From Cylicocyclus nassatus (lineage: Eukaryota > Nematoda > Chromadorea > Rhabditida > Strongylidae), in contig CATQJL010000001.1 of the NCBI GenBank assembly GCA_958299035.1, positions 8,362,284 through 8,426,283 on the forward strand: DNA of 64,000 bases. The letters run 5' to 3'. The notes under the pieces were generated by a model. The model saw only the letters and a program-made list of their open reading frames with translations. It did no database searches and was not told the origin of the DNA. Position numbers and translations under genes: made by a program. Shown in pieces: positions 23,800 through 36,124 of the stretch. Each line of letters begins with the position of its first letter. Within the stretch, counting starts at the first letter, position 1.

Positions 23800-25428
23800 T
23801 CAAATAATTACTCAAATGTATTGAAATCGAAGGCTTAGGTTATTTGACTGCGCCCTTCTTTTCAAACATTGTTGCTCTTTTGATTTGAACAAGTAAATGA
23901 AGAAATAATTCTTCAAATATGTAGGAAATCAAGTAGCACCGGTTTTTGTCTTATTTGCCTTTGGGTAGCTGAATCTTCCTGTCCGAAACTTCCTGCGCTC
24001 TTAAACATCTCAGATTTGTACTGCTTGATTTCTTGTAGATTACGGCAGAAATCTACAGAGTTTTTTTTGAATTTTTTATTGAGTTAAAACTTCATACATC
24101 TTTTCTGAATAAGCTAGACACAGCGATAACAACAGCAGATGTTTTCAGAGATTGTTTACAGAACAGAATGAAGAAATATGTCATGATTTTACAGCTTTAA
24201 TTAGCTCTCATGACACCTACATAAGAACACATGAGCATAAACATCTCAGTGGGAGTGAAAATGGAAAGAAGTATTAAGTGGAATGGAAATTTGCCACAAA
24301 AACGGTGCTCATATGATAAGTGATGTTCAGAACGAAGCTACTTAAAGAAACATGAACATCAAAAATTATAGAGGATTTTAAACCCATATAATTAGAAAAA
24401 GAATGATTTTAGCCTGTACTTTCAAAATTTAAAAAAATCGTCAGATTTTTTTATTCCCTCTGGACCAACAATATGGAAGAGCTTTTCTCTTTTTCACCCC
24501 TTCCTTTCTGTCCAACATCCTGCTTAATTCTTCGTCACTAGGGTGAGAAGAGAATTTTTGTCCTCTGCTTTCTGGAAAGATATTTTTTTTTGAAACTGTT
24601 GAAGGTATAGCGTTCTTAATGTGAAATAAATTGAGTAGTTCAATTCCTACGAATTGTGAGAACGTTCTCTGCGTTCTTTATCATCTCATATGCAAATGTG
24701 AGATCCAAAATAGAATGTGAATGTCTAAATTCTTAGGAGAAAGCTCAATCAGAATAAGCAATTTGCGCTCATAGCGCACGTTTTCTACCCTTGAGGCAAT
24801 GGGTGCATACTAAACGTTACGTAAAGTTTGGTACCGTAATGCTACAGTATGTCACACTGAAAGAGTGCTTCCCTTCATCATTAACAGCAAGAAAGACATC
24901 CATAATTATTTCTGCTGAACGGTGTGGTTTACTTGAAGACTTGAAAGAAAAATTTTGATTTACAAACGTCACTTTATCCTGAGACCTGTTGAAATGTTCG
25001 TAAGCGAAGAAGATTTGTACATTATGCAGGTTTTGCTAGATTTCAGATAGGTTTGGGAGTGCTAGCAACAGAAGTTATCAAGAAAGTATATTTAAATAAT
25101 TTAGAAGGCTTTAAAAACAAATGAAGACGCTACATACGTCATACCTAAACATACGCTGAGAGAGAATATCAAAAAAAATTATGCTTTGCAGTTTCCAATA
25201 GGTGCAGAAAAAAGGTGGTAAGTAATCCAAGCTTGCGAAATGCAAATGTTATAGTGAACAGCCAATTGAGAACGGCCATTTTGCACTACAATACCTAACA
25301 ACTCCGCTGTATTGCTCGTGCATGCGGTCCTCTATGGAAGTGTCCCGGCAGCATTGCAGGTGTGCAATCACAACTTTATTTACCTCGCGTGTAAGATTCT
25401 CTCTTTCTTGTATGAGTTTGATTATAAT
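23800..25428. other. AT-rich noncoding stretch
   Basis: No gene, RNA or repeat was recognised. A CTACAGTA motif is at about 24838. Confidence 0.4.
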
Positions 25429-25430
25429 TA

Positions 25431-26437
25431 TTAGGTCGTTCCGAAAGTAATGTCGCTTTTTTCAAATGAACGCCACATTTCGTGGAACCAAGATTTTCAA
25501 GAGCTTTTGGGATCAGTCGATGCAGAATTTTGTCCTCTTTCTAATGGTTGTAATCTCATGCATAACACTCAATGAGCTCTCAAAAAATTACTAAAACCTG
25601 CGACTTATGCTTTTTGTCATGGTCAAGTTCGGCTATTTTTCTATATTTTTTTACTGATTCCCCGAAGATGTACAAGTAGCAGATAATTAGAGCAAACCCT
25701 GTAGGACACAAAACGAATTTTTTCTTTTCCTTAGTTTGCTTCTTGGAGTTTGTAGAACCAATTTTTCAGTGCTATCAAATTCCATATTTGGTCAACTCAG
25801 ACCTCACAGAACAACAACCGGCAAGCAACTCGGGTGTCGTTAGACGCAGCTTTTTCTCCTCTTTCTACCAATTTTTTTTTCCGATTCACCAAGTTTTCCG
25901 GGATGAAATCATCATAATTCAGGTTTTCCAGGCTGTACCCAAAATTTCCGAAAGTTGCTAATCTGAAGCGGTAAATGCTCATATGCTTTGTAAAATTAGC
26001 GTTTAACCATAATCCACCTTTGTAAGTCTCAGAATCCGAAAGTTTATTGGTGTTTGATGCATATGTGTTTGAGACAAGCCTGCAAAAATTCGGTGACTTC
26101 ATTGAAAAATCTCTACAAAAATTATGACGAGATACGGAGAGCAGAAAAAAATAGCACCGTTTCCTATAGGGTTTGCTCTATCCATCCATTACTTGGACTC
26201 CTTCCGGGAGTTATTACAAAAAATTAGAAAAATTGTGAAACTTGACTTTCCCAAAAAGCACGGGTTGGAGATTTTAGTAATTTTTCAAAAGCTCATCGAG
26301 TATTCTGCGGTGGAATTATAGCCATTGGAAAGAGGATGAAATGCTGCATCGAATGCTACCAAGATCTCCTAGAAACCTTGCTTCCACGAAATGTAGCGTT
26401 CAATTGAAAAAAGCGACATTACTTTCGGAACACCTAA
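25431..26437. mobile_element. Mariner-like element with long inverted repeats
   Basis: The ends read TTAGGTCGTTCCGAAAGTAA and, from the right on the minus strand, TTAGGTGTTCCGAAAGTAAT, both continuing TGTCGCTTTTTTCAA. TA dinucleotides flank both sides (25429-25430 and 26438-26439), fitting a TA target duplication. The inverted repeats extend far inward: an AGAGCAAACCCTGTAGGA block at 25690 is matched in inverted form at 26157-26175. Each arm is therefore about 280 bases. The termini resemble mariner ends. The central ~450 bases have open frames on both strands but no DDE or HTH motif could be recognised, so this is a foldback-type derivative. Confidence 0.75.
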
Positions 26438-26445
26438 TATAATTA

Positions 26446-26670
26446 CTAGTGAACCAGTACTCTAAAAATGCTAGATTTGGGATCGTTCGCTTCGGGACCC
26501 GTCGCGGTTTCCCGCTATTTGATGTTTTTTTGAATTGGCGCTACGATTCTTTATATATTAGATTCATAAAATACGAAAGAATATAACCATATCTCTTGAC
26601 TTCTAGCCATTTATTCTGACTTGCAGAACAGTAAATCTCAGAGTTTGATGTTCTAGGCCGCGTCCAAAAT
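26446..26670. other. Spacer between mobile elements
   Basis: About 225 bases with no recognised feature. Confidence 0.4.
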
Positions 26671-26671
26671 T

Positions 26672-26767
26672 GTACGTGTCAGCGCTGTGTTAGCGTCGTG
26701 CCAGCGTCGTGCTAGCATCGTGCAGAACTTCGGTATTAGAACGACACGCACGGCGCTGACACGGTAC
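26672..26767. mobile_element. Tiny inverted-repeat element, 96 bp
   Basis: The left end GTACGTGTCAGCGCTGTG and the right end, read in reverse, GTACCGTGTCAGCGCCGTG are near-perfect inverted repeats. The inside has three repeats of (G/A)(T/G)CGTCGTGCCAGC / ATCGTGC type. It lies just outside the element at 26816. It could be a solo MITE or a hairpin. Confidence 0.5.
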
Positions 26768-26815
26768 CGCACACACACACCCACTCTGGTCACTGCTCAA
26801 AAGGAATGTCACTAA

Positions 26816-27070
26816 GGCAGGTGCTATACTCCTCAAGGAGTATAGCATAGCGAGGCGATCGCCAGTCGCCAATACTGGCGACTGTTTCTTCTATGCGTAT
26901 CGATCGCTAACAAGTTATCACACGTCCAATCGATACACATTTAATGTGTAGTCGCCAACACTGGCGACTGGCGATCGCCAATATCGGCGACAAAAATCGC
27001 CGGTTTTACACGTATTTGACGCATATCGATCGTCGCCGTGCTATACTCCTCGAGGAGTATAGCGCCTGCC
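26816..27070. mobile_element. MITE with palindromic ends and TAA target duplication
   Basis: The left end is GGCAGGTGCTATACTCCTCA followed by AGGAGTATAGC. The right end in reverse is GGCAGGCGCTATACTCCTCG followed by AGGAGTATAGC. Each terminal repeat is thus itself a hairpin. TAA lies at 26813-26815 and again at 27071-27073, fitting the TWA target duplication of PIF/Harbinger elements; the superfamily is inferred from that alone. The inside has two further inverted blocks, ATCGCCAGTCGCCAATACTG (26859-26878) and CGCCAACACTGGCGACTGGC. Confidence 0.7.
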
Positions 27071-27073
27071 TAA

Positions 27074-27465
27074 CACAAACCCTTCAAATTAAAATATCAC
27101 TCTTTCACTATTCTCTTCACGTTTGCACGGTGATGACAATACCTAATCGTAAAACTTGATATATGGTGCAATTCAGGGTCTTAACCATTATTCAGAGGTC
27201 CACACATTTTTCTATTCATCAAGCTAGGTCATGCATCACCGTTATTCGTGATCATTCGTAGAAATCAATGGTATATGTGTTTGGGGGTCAACGATCACCA
27301 GCAAATGGGAGTTTTCTACTACTACTGACCATCCCCTACTTGGCTTCTAAAATTTTCACTCCTCAGTGAATCAAGAAATTCTTGCATTTCTTCTCAGTAC
27401 CATCCTTTATCGACTTCTAGAAGTTTCAGTTCTCGATGAAGCAGTAAAGTTTTTGCATAATTCAT
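27074..27465. other. Spacer between mobile elements
   Basis: AT-rich sequence with no recognised gene or repeat. Confidence 0.35.
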
Positions 27466-27468
27466 TTT

Positions 27469-27705
27469 CTAAGAGACATGAGCGCGCTTTGCGTACGTCT
27501 AATTAACAAGTTTAAGAATGCGTTTTAACGCGTTTGGTGAATTAGTTTAATTATTTCGTGGAACAACATGTTAAAACTCGCGCTGTTTAACGAACTTAAC
27601 ATGTTTTTTACACGAATTCCTTGTGGTAATTTAACAAAACGCGTCAAAACGCACTTGAAAACCTGTTGATTAGACTTAGTACGCAAAGCGTGCTCTTGTC
27701 TCTTA
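27469..27705. mobile_element. MITE with CTAAGAGAC ends
   Basis: The left arm CTAAGAGACATGAGCGCGCT then TTGCGTAC matches the reverse of the right arm, CTAAGAGACAAGAGCACGCT then TTGCGTAC. The match continues through GTCTAATTAACAAG / GTCTAATCAACAGG and GCGTTTTAACGCGTTT / GCGTTTTGACGCGTTT. Arms are about 70 bases in a 237-base element with no coding frame. The palindrome AACATGTTAA occurs in the middle. Confidence 0.7.
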
Positions 27706-29015
27706 GTAAGAGAATGAATGATGTTTATTCTACAGTACCATCCACAATTCTATTTCCGATATTCTCATTTCGGTAGAACAACGGAATTTCGAATTTGTTC
27801 CCAAGCTACGATTCTTCCTCAAAATCTGGGGTTCTTATTGTCATTCACTGGCTCCTGCTGCTGGCACAAAATATGTCTTGAATTCTCTCAAAAATAATGT
27901 TTTTGGTATTTAAAAATTTTAACATAACTTCTTGAAGCATTTTTTCTGTATTACTGCTATTCAAATTAGTTTCCTCCATTTTTCAATCATTTCTTTCCTT
28001 TCTCCCTTTTACCTCTTCTCCATTTTTCCGTTTCTCATTTCGCTTATCTGTTGTTACAATGTTTTGAATCAGCTTCAACTTTCTCGACCTCGAACAATTT
28101 TACAATTGAAATCTATTAAAGACAGGCAATTATTATTTGATTGATAAGGTATTTATCAAATCATAATCAGCCAAATTTTATCAGAAAGCGCTCTATATAT
28201 GAAGCTCGATCTCTGAACTCAAATCAAGAACGCTATGTACTAAATCTTCATAACAGCACGAATATTCCAGCTGGATCGGTGTCTAGACCACTATTATTAA
28301 TCCAGACATCTAATTGGTGTGTTCTTTTTTAGTTTCTCAGAAGAAACTTCAAATGTAGAAGCTTGAGGGAGCGAACAAAACCACTAAATATACAAAAGCA
28401 TTTCTTAACTTGAAAACTCGAGTAATTCTTCTTTAAGCCTGACTATCCCAACGCGATTCCAATAAAGCATTAACCTGTAACAAAAACTGGACATCTTTCG
28501 TAGTTTTTCTTATCCTCAAGCTGCTCTGCTATTTAGCTTGTGCAAATCTTCTGAGTGCAGCGTGTAAAATGTCTAAAGGAGCTCTAAAGGACCCTAACGA
28601 GAGTAGCAAATTCTTCTAGATATCTAAAAATAGCTGCAACTCAACAAAGAACATGTCATCAGCCTCTATTCGAAACCTTTTTTTGCTACATCTTGCAAAG
28701 GAAGGAGTAGTGGGAAGATTTTGGATATGACTCGAAAAATTGGTGAAGGGATTCGATAAACACGAACCATGCAAGTTCCTAGTTAGATTGGTGAGTTCTT
28801 GGACCAAAACGGAATTTTGTTGTGTTGCATGTTATCATGGAATTTTTGGAAAACAGAATGAGACCATTTGACGGTAAAATGTGCATGAAAACTCTCACTA
28901 GGATTTCTTGGTACATGCGAAACTTTTGCGAAGAAAATTTTCCTTGAGAACTTTCGAATTAAAGAGAACTTATAAATAAATACAAATAAAGGGAATTACT
29001 ATCAGAAAGTAGACA
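27706..29015. other. Noncoding stretch, possibly decayed retroelement 5' part
   Basis: No exon can be supported. Short frames at 28141-28332 and on the minus strand at 28616-28807 have no recognised motif. The part close to 29000 may belong to the broken reverse transcriptase that follows. Confidence 0.3.
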
Positions 29016-29017
29016 AA

Positions 29018-29760
29018 CTGTATATGATAGACCCTTTTCTCAGTAATAGTTATTTAAGCTTTGCTGGCGTGATTTATGAGCAGGAAAGAGGCATTCCACA
29101 AGGGGCATCATGTAGTCCGCAGATGGCTGACTTAACATTAGCGTTTATGGAATACGAATATGTTAAAAGAATGGCAGTTAATAGTAACTTGACTGAATGA
29201 TATAGATTTGATTCATTAGCACCTATAGATACATTGATGATGTGCTATACATTTCAGAAGAACCCAGCTTATTCGAACAGTCTTTGCAAGAAATTTATTA
29301 TAATGAACTAATCACAGAAAAAAGTAATATAAATGATACCGAAACCGTCTTTTTGGATTTAGACGTACGAGTATTAAATAACAATATATCATTTAGCCTC
29401 TATATTGAAACAGATGCTACAATTTCAAAGTGCTGAGATATCCAGACTGGCATTCTAACGCTCCCAAATATATCATAACTAGTACTTTCAAAACGAAAAC
29501 ACTTCGAATTTAAAGAAACTCTTCAGACTACATAACCTTCAAAGACAGACTCTTACAATTAGGTAAACTTTGTAAGAAAAATGGTTGGGAAAGCAGAATA
29601 TTAATCAGAACCTCATGCCATACCTTAGGAGATAATCCTTGCATACTGTAAAATGGTTTTGATGCAGCCCTTCATATACCATTGCTTTACGAAGTAATGG
29701 AATTCTGGTTCGATTCAGTATGGATTCCGGATAAATATCATGGCGCAATATAAGGTCATT
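29018..29760 (+). pseudogene. Broken retroelement reverse transcriptase
   Basis: The first frame (29020-29200) has GIPQGASCSPQMADLTLAFM then EYEYVKR, a reverse transcriptase motif B (xPQGxxxSPxxA). After a stop and a frame change, 29222-29265 reads YRYIDDVLYIS, the catalytic YxDD motif (YIDD). TETVFLDLDVRV follows, like the FLDL block after the palm. Another frame shift leads to FKVLRYPDWHSNAPKYI (from 29428) and FKDRLLQLGKLCKKNGW, as in a thumb region. At least two frame shifts and several stops make it dead. Motifs suggest a Penelope-like or related non-LTR enzyme, but the family is unsettled. No ends or target duplications were found. Confidence 0.7.
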
Positions 29761-29764
29761 ACAT

Positions 29765-30945
29765 GTGTGAATCAAATTTCCTCTATTGGGCCTAACATAA
29801 ATATTTTAAAATTTAGTAAACTATTAGCCGCCTTCTCTCTAAACCAGAATGATTAGGTCGCTTTCAAACTTGGTGTGTAATAACAGGGTATTTGTTGGGA
29901 TCTCAGTCACGCATTATAACCTATGTCCCTTACCTTTTTCTACTTCATTCATTGATAATCTCTCGTCTCTATTTATATATTTCAACCTACATAAAGGAAC
30001 ACATACTTTCTCTGTGACCAAGCCAATTTTTACTATTTTTGCAGCTTTCCTGGGAACTACAGAACAGGAGCACCAAGAAGGCCCACTTCACCGGCCTAGC
30101 TCTAAGTCCCGAAACCAGTTGAGTCTAAAAAAGTGTAACCAATCTCGAATTTATGCTTAAAGATCTCATTAATTAGTACTCATCTTCTGTTCTCCCTTTA
30201 GGTTTGATTGTAATTGTATGCTCACCATAACTTTTGAGCTGTATTCATAATTGAAACACAAAATAAGAAAGAAGAATCACCTTTTAGCCGAAAACTTTGA
30301 TAGGAAAAATACTCTTCATAGTATTTTGCAGATTTGCTGTGTGCACAAAAAAAAATTCCATAGAATAAGACAATCTGACAGAACTAATAATTGCACTCAC
30401 TATCTAGTTTTGAGGTTCGTCTGTCTGTCTAATGACCCGAATGAAAATAAGAATATGTAAAAGAACGCAAATGACCAGAAATGTCATAGTGCGATTCTAT
30501 AGCCTTACGCGTAAAATTCACTATAATTAACCGTTTGCTGTTTTACACATGACTTCAAATTTTCTTACTCTAGTTTATGTTAGACAATCAATCCACTTAC
30601 TACATGATGGGTTCTAAAAGTTCTACTCGTTTCATACCCTTGCCGTTGGGGGAAGAAATCGTTGAACATAGACTGCTATTCTACTTCTTCTTGAATGCTT
30701 CCGTTTTCTGGTTCACCTTGAAAGAACAGCAAAACAAATGTGGAAAGTTTCCTTTTTGCTGTATTTTTGTAAAGTCAGAAAAAAGAGGAAGTTTTTTTCG
30801 AAACAATGCAATGATTACTGAACTTGTGCTACGAAATGTTCATCAAGATGCAGCCTTTGAAAAATTTTGTTTATGAAAATTTAAGGTGAAGATAACCCGT
30901 AATTGTGGTCGTCTTTAGCAGTCGCATAAAAATCACAAGCGCAAT
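29765..30945. other. Noncoding stretch after the retroelement fragment
   Basis: Frames of 69-103 codons (29849-30160, 30251-30460, 30577-30876) show no recognised motif. They may be retroelement remnants or chance. Confidence 0.3.
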
Positions 30946-30951
30946 GCATTT

Positions 30952-31173
30952 AGACAATTAACCGGAACTTCCGCAGGACAAGCTGAATTTGCAGCTGTTT
31001 TGCAAGGGTTTTGTTTACGATTGCAAGAGAGGAAACGTTGAAAATGGGAACTTCCGCAGGATTTTCACGTCAAACTGGTTGGAAACGGGAACTTCCGCAG
31101 CACATCTACGGAACTTCCGCAGGTGACCCGGCGGAACTTTCCCAAACGTTCTGGGAAGTTCCGGTCATTGTCT
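30952..31173. mobile_element. MITE with repeated GGAACTTCCGCAG motif
   Basis: The ends are inverted: AGACAATTAACCGGAACTTC on the left and, in reverse, AGACAATGACCGGAACTTCC on the right. Inside, GGAACTTCCGCAG occurs four times on the plus strand (30964, 31047, 31088, 31110). Its inverted core GGAAGTTCC is at 31154. Subterminal motif arrays of this kind are often transposase-binding sites; that role is inferred. No coding frame was found. Confidence 0.65.
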
Positions 31174-31174
31174 G

Positions 31175-32110
31175 AGCAGTTACTGAAGTCTCGCTCTATA
31201 TAGGAAAAATAGATCTAGAACATTTGATATCAAAAGTCAGAGAATTTTCTAAACTGTCAGCGGCAAAAAACAATTATTAAAAGAGTGATTTTTTTGCTAC
31301 TTTAAAAAGAGCAAAATAGGACGGTTCTTTTACAAGATTTTTCCAGTATTGTTATAAAGTAACTCTACGATATCCAAAGTTAGCAGTGGTATCCCAATCG
31401 GCTATTAGTTACACAGTCATCAGTGCTCGTGCAGTTTTAATACATTCCATGTCTAGTTATGTTTCTCAAAAATGTGGTTTCTAAAAGACAATTCTTGGCG
31501 ATTTTTGCCCAGCAAATCTTTCTCGTTGTGCAAGGTTCAAGTATGTAACATGCTGTCAAGAAGTGCATTGTAAAGTTGAAACGCAGATTCTGAGAAGGGC
31601 TGAAAGTAGGTAGAATTTTAGAAACAGTCCAACATTAGTTCATTGAGATCAAGTTTCTATAAACGAGTTTTGTCCTTGCTACTTTGTTTTCCTCTCACAA
31701 TTTTTTTTCAAAATTAGGATACTCGGCTTTTTCTATAAAATTGGAGCGGCGTCCCTATGTCTTGATTTTCAATTTCAGACTCAACATTTGGACCATCAAC
31801 ATTGATGGACGTAAATGCCCTACTTTAACTTCTTGAGCTTACCTGCTTTGGACAGCTTTTTCAGCAGAACAATTACCTTTCAGTTACTGTTAATTGTTAA
31901 TTAGAGGCCTATTAAATATTGTAATATTGTAACAAATCTAAAAAGAGTAATATTCAAGTTTGATTGTCGAGAGTTTGGCATCGTTTGGACTTATAAAGGA
32001 GATGCCCCCGACTAGGAGATGGGTAGGTGTCCACATTTGCAACAAACACGCATCTCTTTACACAAACAAGACCGTGGCAGTTGTCTACTTGTGGGAAGCC
32101 TATCGGAGAC
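31175..32110. other. AT-rich noncoding stretch
   Basis: Nothing recognised. Confidence 0.35.
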
Positions 32111-32113
32111 ATA

Positions 32114-32770
32114 CAGGTCCCAAAAAATGTGCCTACTGTTTGATTGTCAATAACTATCGTCAATGAAGTCTTTGTAGAAACTTTAAGTACCACCTTAAAA
32201 GTAAAGCTGGCTTTAACTTAGATTTACTGTATGGAACGAGTCACCGATCGCTTTTCGTTACTGTAGGGTTACGGTAGGAATTCTGAAGAACGTGTGACCC
32301 ACGGAGAGCCATATTTTGCCTTATAAATAGAATAGCACTATTGGAAACTCCCATACTAGGTGAATTATGTAGAGTAGCGGATTCTAAATATGAAGTTTGC
32401 ATCTCATCCTGATGCATCCTCAAACGGTTAGCCAGGTAAGCAGTGTCAGCCCTCATTTCGATGTTCCTAAGAAATGTGGTTACATCGTCTAAAAAGCTAC
32501 AAAATCTTGTACAAAGTTGGGTATCGAACTCAAAGCCCATGAAAACCCTATCGCACAAGATTTCACATTCAGCTTTTTGTTAGTGATGTCATATGCGTGC
32601 ATCTTGCTCATAAGTTCCTACCATTTCTATCATAACTCTACAATAGAAGAGCGATCGGTGACTCGCTCCATACTGTAAATTTAAGTTGAAGCCAGATTAC
32701 GAAATGATGTCTAAAACTTGTCGAAAGAATTCATGACAAGTGAGTTATCAACAATCATTGGAACACTTTG
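32114..32770. mobile_element. Mariner-type MITE, about 657 bp, copy 2
   Basis: It is the same family and length as 6130-6787. The left end is TA followed by CAGGTCCCAAAAAATGTG and CCTACTGTTTGATTGTC. The inner arm carries AACTTAGATTTACTGTATGG and ACGAGTCACCGATCGC, matched in inverted form at 32655-32690. The subterminal CTGTAGGGTTACGGTAGGAAT block is shared with copy 1. Internal open frames up to 105 codons show no transposase motif. The right end is more degraded. Confidence 0.7.
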
Positions 32771-33152
32771 TTTTACTTGCTCAATCTTTTTGATGAATTT
32801 CGACTTTTCAGACTGTAAAAAAACGAAGTTATCGAAACTTCAGTCTGTAGCTCACAATCAGTTTGTGCAAAATAACCAAGACTGAATACATACACCACAT
32901 TCAATGTTATAGCTCGATGAACTCTGTGGCGCTAACGCAGACAAACATTCAAAAAGATGTCAGTAGTGCCACCAAGCATCCACTTGATATCCCCAAACCT
33001 CCAGGAGAAGAGAGGAATCAATATTTTGGCTATACAAGCTTTGAGTTCAACTTCAGCAGACGTTGCAGTCAAGGGTTTCAAATTGGGCAATCTAGAGCGC
33101 CAGTGTCTAAGAATGATGGGATCTTGAATAGCTAGCAATTTTTCCGAGACCG

Positions 33153-33590
33153 TTACGAAAAATTGATGATGATCTTCTCTAGTACCGTCAGCCAGCTCTT
33201 GGTCTCAAAACATAGGCAAGCTCTCAATAGAGTCTGGAATATTTGAAGGTGGTTTTCTAGACGTGTGGAAGAATAGTGGACGTTCAGACCATCGTCTACG
33301 ATTTTTTTCAAAAGAATCCGTGCTAGATTGGCGCTTAGAAAGGAACTCTTGAATTGTGAAGTAACTCCATTCATGAGTTTGTTGTTGAGTAAATATTCTC
33401 CTTTAATTTTGTGAAGCTGTCTTGTTTGGTTGATAAGCAAAATCATCTGATCAAGGACTGCGTGTCCGTAGATTCTCGCATTTTCCAAATCTCTAGCATA
33501 TGAAAAGTGAACCATACGCCCGGAGAAAAACGTCAATATTAACCTTGTATTCCAGAATCTTCTCTCGTTCCGTGTACCTTCTTATGCTGC
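33153..33590 (-). CDS. Unrecognised open frame, possible exon or gene remnant
   Basis: The minus frame is open from about 33585 to the stop at 33153, some 145 codons. It includes ARIYGHAVLDQMILLINQTR then QLHKIKGEYL, and LENHLQIFQTLLRACLCFET. Composition is protein-like. A different frame just downstream (about 33150-32935) continues with LLAIQDPIILRHWRSRLPNL, as if after a frame shift or short intron. No family was recognised and splice sites are unclear. It lies next to a MITE, so it could be a decayed gene. Confidence 0.25.
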
Positions 33591-33599
33591 TAGCATTTA

Positions 33600-36120
33600 T
33601 AGAATCTATTACTAAGCATTTGATCATCGTGGAAGACTCTCAAAAACCTGCTAACGAGTTCTGTTTAGCTTTGCAAATTTTCCAGCTTTACTTTCGATTA
33701 GCCGTCTCTGCCAATGAATTCCTGAGAGTTGGAAATTCTTCAACTTGGTTCAATGATTCATAAACAAGTGCTCTTGAACACGAAAACTCGTCCTCGTCTC
33801 AGTGACCGCCACCCTATAGCCATCTTTAGCGAGCGTTTTCGATCCTTGTCGATGCCGCTTTCTAAGCAGATCATAAGTGGTTCAATTATTTTCCTTTACA
33901 TCTTTCTTTTTCTGCGATTTCATACCCTGAAATTTTCCTTTCCTTCTGGCGGAATCTTGCCTCTTTCTTCCAGACTACCCCCTCTCTTTCCCGAATATCC
34001 GGCGATAGCGACAGTCTCTATTTATTTACACTTACACACATTCACTTGACCGAATTTTTGAAACAACATACAGCCGCACGGCTACCGGACATTACCCTGG
34101 TGGCTCACGTTTATGTCCGTTCCCTTCGTGATGTCCTTCGAACTCCCCCCCCCCTTGTTTACGGAACCTCTGTCCCCCCCCTCCGTTACATCCGTACATG
34201 TGTCATTCACTAATCAAACAAACTCTCATCACGCTCCCACAACGATTAAAAGTGCATACAGCCTTTTCAACAAGAACATCAACATGAATCCTGGATCATC
34301 CTCATTTTATCCTCATTTCTGACGGCTCTATTTTTTCGGCTATTTTTTGTGACGGTCTTGACGGTCAAACTATTTTTTGTGGCGATCTGCGGCCATAGCC
34401 AATCAATCATATTCAATTTTTTTTTTGACTTGCGTTGTGACTTGACCGAGAAATTTTCACTCATGCGAACTCTCGATTTGAAGTCTAAACTCGTTAGTTA
34501 CAATCAGCTACTTACTCTGTCTTCCTTTTTATTATTTCTTTCGTTTTTAGATGAAGCTCTCATTCAATGCATAGTTAGTAAGTGTAGCACTTTTTGGTAT
34601 ATGTGCAATTGCACAAAATTTGTTTGGGTACCCTTGTAATTGATACCAAGCTTTCTCAAACTTTGTGAATGACTTGTACCTCTTCTCCGCGTTTCTTTTC
34701 GAGAGCATCGTTGCCTACCCATACCAAATCTGAGCCCGTATTTGAATTTTTTCACACAAATTGTTCGTTTATTGAGCAAATCTTACCAAAACCCCATTTT
34801 TGTTTTGAACAGCGTCGTCGTATTCAGTTTTTTGCAGATTTGTTCTTCTTCCGTCGATCTTTTCCTGCCTACAGCTATGAGCAGTAACTGATAACAAATT
34901 GCTTATATATTTGAGTAGAGCTCCTGACAAATGTATCTCCTCCAAGTTTTTGCTTGTAATCTTATCTAGCAATATGTGTTTCCTGCATATCTTATTGTTA
35001 TTTTGGTAAATTAGATAACTCTCAATGATAGCCACCAAAATATTTTCTTTGGCTTTCTCATCTCGATTTGATAGGTACGCGTATGTGACGAACTCTCAAG
35101 TGCTTGTATGACGCTCGCCCACGAAAGCTTCACGGACCCAATCCACTCTAGATGCCCTTGAGCTTTTTTATAAATTACACATCATTTCACATCAAAGAGA
35201 CTGCTTTGACTTTGCAAAGGCGAGAAGATGTGGTCATGTTGATTACCGTCGGCAGTAAATTGAAGCAAAGAAAGGAGATCACATCTTTTCGGAATCATGT
35301 GCATCATCTGGTTCTCGCAAGCTGGAAATCTTTGCTAAGCACCTGAAAGGTTCAAATGGTCTTCCACTGAAGATTTTGAACAAATTTTCTATGTTCAATC
35401 AAAGTTTTTTTTTGTATGAATGAAACTAACAATCCCTTTCAGCAAAGAGAGGGCACGCTAAGAACGTGCAGCGGGCGAGTACAAGAATCTAGATCTAGAG
35501 ATACATATTTCGGGAAATACGTTTCGGTTTGTGGAGCACTAGCCTTGTTTTGCAAAATAGGATCTGAGCAAATCTCTTTGATTTTGGCTCTCTAATTACT
35601 TGGAAGTTTGAGAAATGTGAGCAAAGCTCAGGATATACATGATAATGTTCACAGCATCTTCTCTCGGAATAGATCTATCGATCACTGGTTTTGATTTCTC
35701 TTCTAATGATCAGATCTTAAAAATAGTATGCGAAAGTTGGAAGTAAAGTTCTGAAAGCAAAATACCTGCTTTGAGCTTAGAGTGCTAGTTCTTGACATTT
35801 GCGATTTTTCATTCGCGACTTCTCTTTGAACATCCGTCCAAACCCTAAGCATAATCAATATGTTCTTGAGCCCAATTTTGTTCATACGACGTTTGAGTTT
35901 TCCCTTTCTTTGTGTTATTTTTGTGTTTGTTTGTTCTTGTGAAAATCCTTGTCTCTTCGCAACAAAAATTTCTGTGAAACTTACACAAAATTTTATTTGA
36001 TACATTGACACCGTGTTTATTCTAAGGTTTTGCTACTCACAGTTATATCCTTTCTTTCAAGAGCTTTGCTTTTATCTCTATTCTCAGGACCATGTAATTA
36101 GCAAGAGTCTTTTTGCAGGT
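33600..36120. other. Noncoding stretch
   Basis: A poly-C run is at 34145-34155. Several frames of 60-106 codons on both strands overlap one another and show no motif. Confidence 0.35.
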
Positions 36121-36124
36121 TGTT

